A stretch of 64,000 nucleotides of DNA from Algoriphagus sp. GTDB taxonomy: Bacteria > Bacteroidota > Bacteroidia > Cytophagales > Cyclobacteriaceae. Every line of letters begins with the position of its first letter. The first letter of the stretch is position 1. The notes below the pieces were generated by a model. That model was given only the letters and a program-made list of their open reading frames with translations, made no database searches and was not told the DNA's origin. Location of the stretch: positions 62,001 through 126,000 of the forward strand of contig JAQSDM010000013.1 of NCBI GenBank assembly GCA_029945945.1. The letters are read 5' to 3'. The position numbers and the translations under genes were made by a program. Below are positions 34,509 through 41,191 of this stretch, in pieces.

Positions 34509-35519
34509 TTATGCTAACGATACTGATGTTTTGGGATTGACCAACCCGTTGAATGCCTGCAAAGCTTTTCCGCTCAGCAATACTTCCTCCGCAATTGCGA
34601 CCGCCTCCGGAAAGCTCAGGCCTTCTCTTGCTGTCACCAAAGCTGCAGCTGCATTTGCCAGTACAACAGAATTTTGGGACAAAGTGCCTTTCCCTTTCAA
34701 AATACTTTCAAAGATTCTTGCAGATTCTTCCACGGTCTCTCCTCCCAAAATTGACTCGGGAGAAAGCAGAGGAAGTCCGAGGTTTTCGGGATGCAATACT
34801 TTCTCTCCCACGTTTGAGATGATTTTGAAAGGACCGGTGAGAGAAATCTCATCGTATCCGTCCAACGCGTGTAAAATCGAAAATCTCCCTTCCATTTCCT
34901 GGTATAAGTAACCGTACAACCGGGCAAGTTCCAGACTAAAAACTCCCACCAATTGTTTCTTTGGGAAGCTTGGATTGACCATCGGTCCGAGCATGTTGAA
35001 GAAAGTTTTGACACCAAGTTCCTTCCGGATCGGAGCTACATTTTTCATTGCCGGGTGGAAAAGAGGAGCATGAAGGAAGCAAATCCCTGCATCGTCCAAC
35101 CCTTTTCGAAGTTGACCTATTTCATTTGTAAACTGATAGCCGAAATAAGCCATCAAATTGGAGGATCCACAGATCGATGAAACGCCTGTATTCCCGTGTT
35201 TAGCTACATTTTGACCTGCTCCGGCTACCACAAATGAGGCAAGAGTTGAGATATTGAAAGTGTCTTTACCGTCTCCACCTGTTCCGCAAAGATCCATAGC
35301 ATCGTATTCGGGGATTTCCACCGGAATACACAATTCCAGCATCGCCTCTCTGAATCCGCTAAGTTCCTCCACCGTGATGGATCTCATCAGGTAAACGGTC
35401 ATAAAAGCTGCGATCTGACTCGTATTATAAGATCCCGTCGCCAGGTTTTTCAGGACTTCCTTTGCCTCATCTTGGGTCAAAGTGCGATGCTCTATTAAAT
35501 GATTGAGAATATCTTTCAT
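34509..35519 (-). CDS. trpD: Anthranilate phosphoribosyltransferase
   Basis: This 336-residue enzyme attaches anthranilate to PRPP. Motifs are LCGTGGDGKDTFNIST (PRPP loop, residues about 80-95), KHGNTGVSS, MAPI-like NVAPIRKELGVKTFFNMLGP, and HALDGYDEIS. It is separate from the TrpG amidotransferase, 28 nt downstream of it. Confidence 0.96.
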   Translation of the reverse strand: MKDILNHLIEHRTLTQDEAKEVLKNLATGSYNTSQIAAFMTVYLMRSITVEELSGFREAMLELCIPVEIPEYDAMDLCGTGGDGKDTFNISTLASFVVAGAGQNVAKHGNTGVSSICGSSNLMAYFGYQFTNEIGQLRKGLDDAGICFLHAPLFHPAMKNVAPIRKELGVKTFFNMLGPMVNPSFPKKQLVGVFSLELARLYGYLYQEMEGRFSILHALDGYDEISLTGPFKIISNVGEKVLHPENLGLPLLSPESILGGETVEESARIFESILKGKGTLSQNSVVLANAAAALVTAREGLSFPEAVAIAEEVLLSGKALQAFNGLVNPKTSVSLA

Positions 35520-35547
35520 TTTTGGGTAAATTAATGGTGGGCTTGGA

Positions 35548-36114
35548 TTAATTCTCCAACCAGTTTTTCATGATTTGGACACCGTTTTCGGTCAGGATGC
35601 TTTCCGGGTGAAACTGCACACCTCGCACATCATATTTCTTATGCCTCACGGCCATGATTTGATTATCGGGGGTTCGTGCAATGATATCCAGATCAGGTGA
35701 AAGTGTGGATTCATCGATCACCCAGGAGTGATATCTGCCTATCTTAAAGGTATCCGGCACGTCTTTGAAAAGCAAATCCGGCTCAACGGTAACCGTGGAA
35801 GCGACTCCATGCAAAACTTCTGAAAGGTTAATCAGGTCACCCCCAAATGCTTCCCCTATTGCCTGATGTCCCAGACACACTCCCAATATGGATTTGGATG
35901 CCGAATATTTTTTCAGCAATTCGGGCATAATGCCGGCTTCTGAAGGAACTCCCGGTCCCGGGGAAAGCAGAATCTTGTCGTATTGATCCACATCATCCAG
36001 ACTGATTTTATCATTCCGGAAAATATCCATTTGATCTCCATACCCCAATTGGCGAATGATATACACCAGGTTGTAGGTGAAGGAATCGTAATTGTCAAGG
36101 ACTAGTATTTTCAT
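35548..36114 (-). CDS. trpG: Anthranilate synthase component II (glutamine amidotransferase)
   Basis: The ATG at 36114 gives 188 residues starting MKILVLDNYDSFTYNLV, the normal TrpG N-terminus. A frame open to 36180 adds 22 residues that are just translation of AT-rich repeats. Cys nucleophile: LGVCLGHQAIGE; His/Glu: VQFHPESILT. It supplies ammonia to TrpE. It is separated from trpE by an unrelated four-helix-bundle gene. Confidence 0.95.
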   Translation of the reverse strand: MKILVLDNYDSFTYNLVYIIRQLGYGDQMDIFRNDKISLDDVDQYDKILLSPGPGVPSEAGIMPELLKKYSASKSILGVCLGHQAIGEAFGGDLINLSEVLHGVASTVTVEPDLLFKDVPDTFKIGRYHSWVIDESTLSPDLDIIARTPDNQIMAVRHKKYDVRGVQFHPESILTENGVQIMKNWLEN

Positions 36115-36162
36115 GTTTGAAATTTGAAAATTGAAAAATTTGAAAATTTGAAAATTGGGCAG
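36115..36162. repeat. AT-rich microrepeat array, downstream arm
   Basis: Repeated TTTGAAAATTTGAAAATTG units on the plus strand lie between the four-helix-bundle gene and trpG. In transcript sense they are complementary to the TTGAAAAATTGAAAAAT array before that gene (36555-36597), so the two can form a long stem around it. Confidence 0.6.
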
Positions 36163-36176
36163 CTTGGATCTGATCC

Positions 36177-36554
36177 TCAATTCTTCTTCTCAAATTCTGA
36201 GAGATACTTAATAAAACCCTTTAACTCACTTGAAATCTGTACTAATTCTTTATAAAGCAAATCATAATTTGTTTGATCCAATTTGCTTGCCTGCTGCAAA
36301 AGGTAAAGCTGGCTTCTGAACTCTCCTGCTGACCCTTTCGCTATTGCCAGATATCTCATGAACTGTTTATTGTTATTATATTCAAAGCCTTCTGCGATGT
36401 TGTTAGAAATTGAAATTGCTGAACCAATCAGTTGGTCTCGAGCTCTGAAGTCTTTTGAAATAGCTGATTTTTCTACTAAAACATAGATTTTAACCCCAAT
36501 TTCTATGGCATGTTGCCAGACTTTCAAATCTTCAAATCGCTCAACTTTTGCCAT
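36177..36554 (-). CDS. Four-helix-bundle protein (23S rRNA intervening-sequence protein family)
   Basis: This 125-residue protein matches the S23/IVP family: VERFEDLKVWQHAIEIGVKIY at the start, RARDQLIGSAISISNNIAEGF in the middle, and helical SELKGFIKYL at the end. Relatives are encoded in intervening sequences of spirochaete 23S rRNA and are scattered in Bacteroidota genomes, often next to repeats. They fold as pentameric four-helix bundles of unknown function. Here it interrupts the trp operon between trpE and trpG, in the same direction, bordered on both sides by complementary AT-rich microrepeats. This looks like an inserted cassette. Confidence 0.88.
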   Translation of the reverse strand: MAKVERFEDLKVWQHAIEIGVKIYVLVEKSAISKDFRARDQLIGSAISISNNIAEGFEYNNNKQFMRYLAIAKGSAGEFRSQLYLLQQASKLDQTNYDLLYKELVQISSELKGFIKYLSEFEKKN

Positions 36555-36597
36555 AATTTTTCAATCTTAAAATTTTTCAATTTTTCAATTATCCCAC
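36555..36597. repeat. AT-rich microrepeat array, upstream arm
   Basis: In the transcript sense it reads AATTGAAAAATTGAAAAAT and continues to TTGAAAAATT just before the ATG of the four-helix-bundle gene. It is the inverted partner of the array at 36115-36162. Confidence 0.6.
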
Positions 36598-38010
36598 TTA
36601 AATCCCTTCAGCCGTAATCAGCGCCACTCTGAGCGCTTCCAACTTATTGGCGACTTCCTGCAATTCCGAAGGAATGGAAGACTTGGCAACTACTCCGGCT
36701 CCTGCCTGGAATCGAAGTTGGTTGTTTTCGGAAACGAATGATCGAATCAGGATGGCATGGTTGAAATCTCCATTGAATCCCAAATAGCCAATCGCACCTC
36801 CGTAAAACTGTCTCGATACATTTTCCAGTTCATCGATCAGTTCCATTGCCCGATATTTTGGAGCTCCCGAAAGTGTCCCTGCCGGAAAAGTGTCCGCAAC
36901 CAATTGAAGAGGATTGGCTCCTTCAGGAAGCTCTCCGGTCACTTTGGAAACCAGGTGAATCACATGAGAGTAATATTGGATTTCTTTGAAAACCTCCACA
37001 TTCACCATCACTGATGAGCGGGAAAGGTCATTTCTGGCAAGATCCACCAGCATCACATGCTCGGAATTTTCTTTCGGATCGTCATATAGTTTACGCGCAA
37101 GTTCGGCATCGTCGAGGTCATTGCCTGTCCTTCGGAAAGTTCCTGCAATTGGATAGATTGTCGCTTTGTTACTTTTCACCACAATCTGTGCTTCCGGCGA
37201 ACTCCCGAAAACTTTGAATGAACCATAATCAAAGTAAAAGAGGTACGGAGAAGGATTCACCGAGCGAAGCGCACGATACACGTTGAATTCGTCTCCTTTA
37301 AATTGAGTCGTAAATCTTCTTGAGAGTACAATTTGGAAAACGTCTCCCCGGAAACAATGCTCGCGCCCCTGGTTTAGAATGGCTAAAAATTCCTCATCTG
37401 TGTAATTGGAAAACTCTTCTCCAAGTTTTTTAAAAGAGTAAGCAGGAATATTCTTGTTGTTGAGCAGGATTTCAATCTCATCCATGAATTCCGGCTTTTC
37501 CGCTCCATCCACCTGATTTTCGAAAAGGTGAAGCTCATTCTTGTAATGATCTACCACGATGATATTCTGGTAAACAGAATACTGCATCATTGGCACTTCA
37601 TTCGGCTTGGTATTTTGGAGTTTGATGTCTTCAAAATAGGAAACGGCATCGTACTGGATATACCCAAAAAGTCCATTTGAGCTGAATTTGAACTTGTCCG
37701 GAAGTGTTTCAAATTTATTCCCAAAAGCCCGAAGGCTGTCCACCAGATTCTGTTCATTGGTTACATCATAAATTATTGTCTCTCCTAAAGGCAACTTCTC
37801 CTCGACCACTCCGGCGTTGAAAATGAAAGTAGCCAACGGATTGAAGCAGATATAAGAGTAGCTGTTTTCCTGACCATGGTAGTCAGAGCTTTCCAGCAAG
37901 ATTGGATTTGCAAAGCGATCACGGATTTGCAGGTAAATACTCACCGGAGTTATGGTATCAGCCAATCGCTTTCTGTATTTAGTCAGGATTGGAAATTTCA
38001 CTTTGGTCAT
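36598..38010 (-). CDS. trpE: Anthranilate synthase component I
   Basis: This 470-residue enzyme converts chorismate to anthranilate. The allosteric Trp-binding motif ILLESSDYHGQENSYSYIC is near residue 36, so feedback inhibition is expected. Catalytic-domain motifs are FQIVLSRRF, PSPYLFYFDYGSFKVFGSSPE, GTFRRTGNDLDDAELA, DLARNDLSRSSV and AGTLSGAPKYRAMELIDELE. It is the first structural gene of the trp operon, 26 nt after the attenuator terminator. Confidence 0.97.
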   Translation of the reverse strand: MTKVKFPILTKYRKRLADTITPVSIYLQIRDRFANPILLESSDYHGQENSYSYICFNPLATFIFNAGVVEEKLPLGETIIYDVTNEQNLVDSLRAFGNKFETLPDKFKFSSNGLFGYIQYDAVSYFEDIKLQNTKPNEVPMMQYSVYQNIIVVDHYKNELHLFENQVDGAEKPEFMDEIEILLNNKNIPAYSFKKLGEEFSNYTDEEFLAILNQGREHCFRGDVFQIVLSRRFTTQFKGDEFNVYRALRSVNPSPYLFYFDYGSFKVFGSSPEAQIVVKSNKATIYPIAGTFRRTGNDLDDAELARKLYDDPKENSEHVMLVDLARNDLSRSSVMVNVEVFKEIQYYSHVIHLVSKVTGELPEGANPLQLVADTFPAGTLSGAPKYRAMELIDELENVSRQFYGGAIGYLGFNGDFNHAILIRSFVSENNQLRFQAGAGVVAKSSIPSELQEVANKLEALRVALITAEGI

Positions 38011-38030
38011 TTGGAGTCAATTTTATTCAT

Positions 38031-38066
38031 GAAAAAAGGCTTACCGGAAAAATCCAGTAAGCCTTT
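38031..38066 (-). terminator. trp attenuator terminator (3:4 hairpin)
   Basis: Transcript AAGGCTTAC-TGG...CCG-GTAAGCCTT pairs 9 plus 2 bp around an ATTTTT loop and ends in a T-run, 26 nt ahead of trpE. Its left arm GGCTTACTG can alternatively pair with CAGAAAGCC (38098-38106) in the leader (8 of 9 bases). Confidence 0.9.
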
Positions 38067-38088
38067 ATACTATGTGATGCGCTAAAAT

Positions 38089-38166
38089 CTAGGCAACGGC
38101 TTTCTGATCTTTCCCTTGAGAAGAGTTAGAATGCCACCACCAAAACTTATTTGCGATTGTTTTCAT
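38089..38166 (-). CDS. trpL: trp operon leader peptide with three consecutive Trp codons
   Basis: A 25-codon ORF starts MKTIANKFWWWHSNSSQG and ends in KAVA before TAG. Codons 9-11 are TGG TGG TGG (38134-38142). The Trp codons lie in region 1 (GGTGGTGGC, 38133-38141), which can pair with GCCGTTGCC at the ORF end (38092-38100, G-T pairs in the middle). Region 2 can instead pair with the terminator's left arm. This is the classic layout for ribosome-mediated trp attenuation: Trp shortage stalls the ribosome, frees region 2 and prevents termination. The promoter places the transcript start only about 5 nt before the ATG. Confidence 0.9.
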   Translation of the reverse strand: MKTIANKFWWWHSNSSQGKDQKAVA

Positions 38167-38177
38167 AAGAATGAGCG

Positions 38178-38207
38178 CAAATTTATAAAGGGATTGGAAT
38201 TACCAAA
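38178..38207 (-). promoter_or_regulatory. trp operon promoter
   Basis: The minus strand shows TTTG (38204-38207), 18 nt, then TAAATTTG (38178-38185), a full match to the Bacteroidota -33/-7 pattern, 11 nt before the trpL ATG. Confidence 0.8.
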
Positions 38208-38336
38208 GCATAAATCATTTTTTTTCAAAAAAAACATCAATTCATTGTCCAAAATGCAAATGGATTAAAGTCAATCGAACCTCCGGAACCTTTAATTTAT
38301 ATCCCCGTAAAAAAATTTAAACCTTTCAGATCTACC

Positions 38337-38885
38337 ATGAAAATAAACCTGATTCTTTTTTTAGGTACTTTCTTCATTTTTGGTTTGGCCAATGGCCAGG
38401 AAAAAACAGGATGGAATACTCCTATGCAAGAAATCCAATTTGTATCAGAAGCTAATGAACTGGCAACAATGTCCGTAGACAAGGGATATCGATTTGCAGA
38501 CCTTGAATACAAAGGAAAGACCTACCGTATTTATTTCAATCGTGACCAAGTGTCATTTAAAAAAGCACGGATTGTGGATCAGGAGACAAAGCTTGAGCTA
38601 GCCCGAGGAAAGGGAAAATATTTTTCAGGAACAGCCAGGTTTGAGTTTATGGATGGGGAAGTATTAAAGTTAAAAAAGAAGAACTATCCCAATGGATATG
38701 AGGTAATTGGACCATATGGTATATTATTCAAGGTAGAAAATCATGGAATCAGTCCGGTAAAGACACTAAACGATAAAGACTTTATTGCCCAGGCATTTTT
38801 TGTTTTTGAGCGGATCAGGATTACTCAATCACCTCCTTCCGATGATGTGATGGTCATCTACACCTCTAACTATATAAATCCATGA
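38337..38885 (+). CDS. Secreted protein of unknown function
   Basis: The protein has 182 residues. A clear signal peptide (MKINLILFLGTFFIFGLANGQ) is followed by a mainly beta sequence with YKGKTYRIYFNRDQVS and GYEVIGPYGILFKVEN. I recognise no family. It is divergent from the trp operon and 29 nt ahead of a small acidic protein gene on the same strand, so both may share a transcript. Periplasmic or surface location is inferred from the signal only. Confidence 0.7.
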   Translation: MKINLILFLGTFFIFGLANGQEKTGWNTPMQEIQFVSEANELATMSVDKGYRFADLEYKGKTYRIYFNRDQVSFKKARIVDQETKLELARGKGKYFSGTARFEFMDGEVLKLKKKNYPNGYEVIGPYGILFKVENHGISPVKTLNDKDFIAQAFFVFERIRITQSPPSDDVMVIYTSNYINP

Positions 38886-38914
38886 TTCCGTAGATTTGGT
38901 AAAAAGAAATCACA

Positions 38915-39148
38915 ATGGCTAAAGCAATTTCACAGTATTTCAAGCGGGTTTTTGATGATTACCAGGTTTTGGTTCAAGTCAATCCGGATGACTTTTCAGG
39001 AATAGAATTGATCGTCCACCCTGACGGAAAGATCGAGAAAACCGAAATGGAGTTTGATGAGGAGATTTTTGAAGATTTGGCAGAAGATGAATTTCAGTCA
39101 TGTGGAGCGCTGGAATTCAAACTTCATTTGTCTAAGACCATGGATTGA
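38915..39148 (+). CDS. Small acidic hypothetical protein
   Basis: This 77-residue cytoplasmic protein is rich in Asp/Glu (EMEFDEEIFEDLAEDEF in the middle), with no signal or membrane segment. The opening KAISQYFKRVFDDYQVLVQV and the ordinary codon use suggest a real gene. No family is recognised. It lies just upstream of the SRP RNA promoter. Confidence 0.6.
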   Translation: MAKAISQYFKRVFDDYQVLVQVNPDDFSGIELIVHPDGKIEKTEMEFDEEIFEDLAEDEFQSCGALEFKLHLSKTMD

Positions 39149-39231
39149 CTGGTTTTAAATCGATTCGAATAAATTATTAGGCTGATTATCTGCCTAATGC
39201 AACCTGATATGTTGGTGAATTGCGTCAATGA

Positions 39232-39261
39232 TTGCATTGAGTAAATTTTGCCTTATCTTTG
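39232..39261 (+). promoter_or_regulatory. SRP RNA promoter
   Basis: TTG (39232-39234), 19 nt, then TATCTTTG (39254-39261) precede the RNA by a few bases; full match to the Bacteroidota pattern. Confidence 0.75.
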
Positions 39262-39264
39262 TAG

Positions 39265-39356
39265 CTAGCGGCACGACCAGCTCCTGCTGAATCCCCCAGG
39301 TCCGGAAGGAAGCAAGGGTAAGCAGTCGTAGCGGTGCGATGCCGCTTCTTTTTTTG
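39265..39356 (+). ncRNA. ffs: Signal recognition particle RNA (small bacterial form)
   Basis: The RNA contains the conserved SRP hairpin CCAGGTCCGGAAGGAAGCA (39296-39314) with the GGAA-type tetraloop region and asymmetric loop bases (AGCA, GGTAAGCAG). The ends pair: AGCGGCA (39266-39272) with TGCCGCT (39340-39346). A T-run (39347-39355) follows as terminator. It binds Ffh and targets membrane proteins to the translocon. Boundaries are approximate. Confidence 0.9.
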
Positions 39357-39410
39357 CCCGTTTTTTCCAGCAAAGGCAGATCTACCTTCCCCTAATCCTG
39401 AATTATCTTC

Positions 39411-39418
39411 TAACTTTG
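39411..39418 (+). promoter_or_regulatory. -7 box of fsa
   Basis: TAACTTTG, an exact TAnnTTTG match, lies about 80 nt before the fsa ATG. No TTG is seen at standard spacing. Confidence 0.5.
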
Positions 39419-39498
39419 TCAACAGGCTTTGATTACCTTAAAGCCACTATTGCAAATATTTCAGAATTCGAAAACCATTAAATCCTAACCAAAAACAT

Positions 39499-40158
39499 AT
39501 GAAATTCTTTATCGATACAGCCAATCTGGCCGAAATCCGCGAAGCCTACGACCTGGGAATATTGGACGGTGTCACCACAAATCCATCTTTGATGGCAAAG
39601 GAAGGAATCACCGGCGACGCCAATGTACGTGCACATTATAAGGCGATTTGTGAAATCGTGGATGATAAAGTAAGTGCTGAAGTCATTGCTACTGATTTCG
39701 AAGGCATGATCCGTGAAGGAAAAGAACTGGCTAAAATCGATGATAAAATCGTGGTGAAAATCCCGATGATCAAAGAAGGAATCAAAGCAATTAAGTATTT
39801 CCACAGTGAGGGAATCCGCACGAATTGCACGCTGATTTTCTCCGCCGGTCAGGCACTTTTGGCTGCAAAAGCTGGCGCAACTTACGTTTCTCCTTTTATC
39901 GGAAGATTAGATGATATCTCCTATGACGGTATGGAACTGATCGCTCAAATCGTTCATATCTACCAAAATTATGGTTATCAGACAGAGGTTTTAGCAGCTT
40001 CAGTAAGACACTCCATGCACCTGATCAAGTGTGCTGAGGTTGGAGCAGACGTGGTGACTTGTCCGCTTAAAGTAATTACCGGATTGCTAAATCATCCATT
40101 GACCACCTCAGGATTGGCTACGTTTCTGGCAGACCATGCCAAAGCAGCCGGAAAATAA
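39499..40158 (+). CDS. fsa: Fructose-6-phosphate aldolase / short transaldolase
   Basis: This 219-residue TalC/FSA-type enzyme has the signature [17 protein letters not shown] and [14 protein letters not shown]. The Schiff-base Lys is in [11 protein letters not shown], and [18 protein letters not shown] and [11 protein letters not shown] follow. The short form is used as transaldolase in many bacteria; FSA and transaldolase activity cannot be separated from sequence alone. It is flanked by the SRP RNA and by a small gene and ftsE. Confidence 0.93.
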   Translation: MKFFIDTANLAEIREAYDLGILDGVTTNPSLMAKEGITGDANVRAHYKAICEIVDDKVSAEVIATDFEGMIREGKELAKIDDKIVVKIPMIKEGIKAIKYFHSEGIRTNCTLIFSAGQALLAAKAGATYVSPFIGRLDDISYDGMELIAQIVHIYQNYGYQTEVLAASVRHSMHLIKCAEVGADVVTCPLKVITGLLNHPLTTSGLATFLADHAKAAGK

Positions 40159-40162
40159 AAAG

Positions 40163-40192
40163 ACAAAGACCGGCAATGCCGGTCTTTTTTTT
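40163..40192 (+). terminator. Terminator after fsa
   Basis: AAAGACCGGC / GCCGGTCTTT (10 bp) with a 3-nt AAT loop, followed by a T-run. Confidence 0.9.
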
Positions 40193-40203
40193 AATTTACA
40201 CCT

Positions 40204-40407
40204 ATGTATATCATCAAAGTAAAAGGCAAGGCAAAAATCCCTGATTACATTCAGATCCGGGACGAAAATTTCGTGCTTGTCGCCTATTTCAGGGCAGACA
40301 GGCCAATGAAAAACGTTGAAAAATTTGGACTTGAGGGCAAGGAAGAAGAGCTTGCTGCGTTGATTTCAGGCTTACCTTTTGGAAAACTTCAAAAACTAGA
40401 ACTATAA
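40204..40407 (+). CDS. Small conserved-looking hypothetical protein upstream of ftsE
   Basis: This 67-residue protein (MYIIKVKGKAKIPDYIQIRD...) has no signal or membrane segment; it is a compact alpha/beta sequence ending GKLQKLEL. It lies 1 nt from the ftsE start, so the two genes are surely co-transcribed and probably coupled. I recognise no domain. The tight link suggests a role near FtsE, but that is inference. Confidence 0.7.
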   Translation: MYIIKVKGKAKIPDYIQIRDENFVLVAYFRADRPMKNVEKFGLEGKEEELAALISGLPFGKLQKLEL

Positions 40408-40408
40408 A

Positions 40409-41119
40409 ATGGATTTCAGTACAAAGCCTGTACTTCAGGTGAATCAAGCGACAATTTTCCAGGGAGTGGATCCCGTTTTGACCAATGTTAATTTTTCGGT
40501 TGAGCAGCATGAATTCGTATTTTTGATCGGTCGGACCGGAAGCGGTAAGAGTTCTTTACTCAAAACCCTCTATGCTGATCTTCCCTTGAAAAGCGGTATG
40601 GTTGAAATCGCAGGATTCAATCTTACCACTATTAAAACAAAGGAAGTACCCTATCTCAGGAGAAAAATCGGAATCATTTTTCAGGATTTTCAACTTTTTA
40701 GTGACCGCTCTGTAGCGGAGAATCTTGCCTTCGTTATGAAAGCAACAGGCTGGACAGACATGGAGAAAATCAAAGAGAGAATGGCTGAAGTACTCCTTTT
40801 AGTAGGTCTCAATAATGCTTCCAGCAAAATGCCTCATCAGCTTTCTGGAGGAGAGCAGCAGCGGGTGGTTATAGCAAGGGCATTATTGAATAACCCTTCT
40901 ATCCTGCTTGCTGATGAACCTACAGGAAATCTTGATCCTGATGTGGCTGATGGCATTTTCAGGCTTTTCCAGGAAATCAACAAAAAAGGTACTGCGATCC
41001 TGATGGCCACACACAATCACGAATTGCTTCGAAAATATCCCTATCGGGTTCTAAAATGCGAAAACGGACAGTTGCTTGATAGTCAAACACACGACGTTTC
41101 TTACGGCTCTACATTCTGA
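40409..41119 (+). CDS. ftsE: Cell division ABC ATPase FtsE
   Basis: This 236-residue ABC ATPase shows Walker A (LIGRTGSGKSSLLKTLY), Q-loop (IIFQDFQLFSDRSVAEN), signature (LSGGEQQRVVIARAL), Walker B (ILLADEPTGNLDP) and H-loop (MATHNHE). FQDFQLFSDRSVAENLAF is the FtsE version. FtsE works with FtsX to activate peptidoglycan hydrolases at division. No ftsX is adjacent, which is common in Bacteroidota, where ftsX lies elsewhere. LolD-type function is a less likely alternative. Confidence 0.88.
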   Translation: MDFSTKPVLQVNQATIFQGVDPVLTNVNFSVEQHEFVFLIGRTGSGKSSLLKTLYADLPLKSGMVEIAGFNLTTIKTKEVPYLRRKIGIIFQDFQLFSDRSVAENLAFVMKATGWTDMEKIKERMAEVLLLVGLNNASSKMPHQLSGGEQQRVVIARALLNNPSILLADEPTGNLDPDVADGIFRLFQEINKKGTAILMATHNHELLRKYPYRVLKCENGQLLDSQTHDVSYGSTF

Positions 41120-41133
41120 TACCAGAATTATTC

Positions 41134-41164
41134 TTTGAAGAATCAAACAAGCCCGGAATCTTTG
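41134..41164 (+). promoter_or_regulatory. Probable promoter of the second S41 peptidase gene
   Basis: TTTG (41134-41137), 19 nt, then AATCTTTG (41157-41164), one mismatch from TAnnTTTG, 27 nt before the ATG. The TTTG lies in the inverted repeat ATTCTT-TG-AAGAAT. Confidence 0.5.
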
Positions 41165-41191
41165 CGTTTTTAGATTCTGAATACTAATTCT

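Noticed and set aside
36115..36180. N-terminal extension of trpG to 36180
   Set aside because: The extra 22 residues come from AT-rich microrepeats and do not match TrpG N-termini.
39225..39422. Minus-strand ORF of 65 codons over the SRP RNA
   Set aside because: It runs antisense through the SRP RNA and its promoter, and looks like a chance frame.
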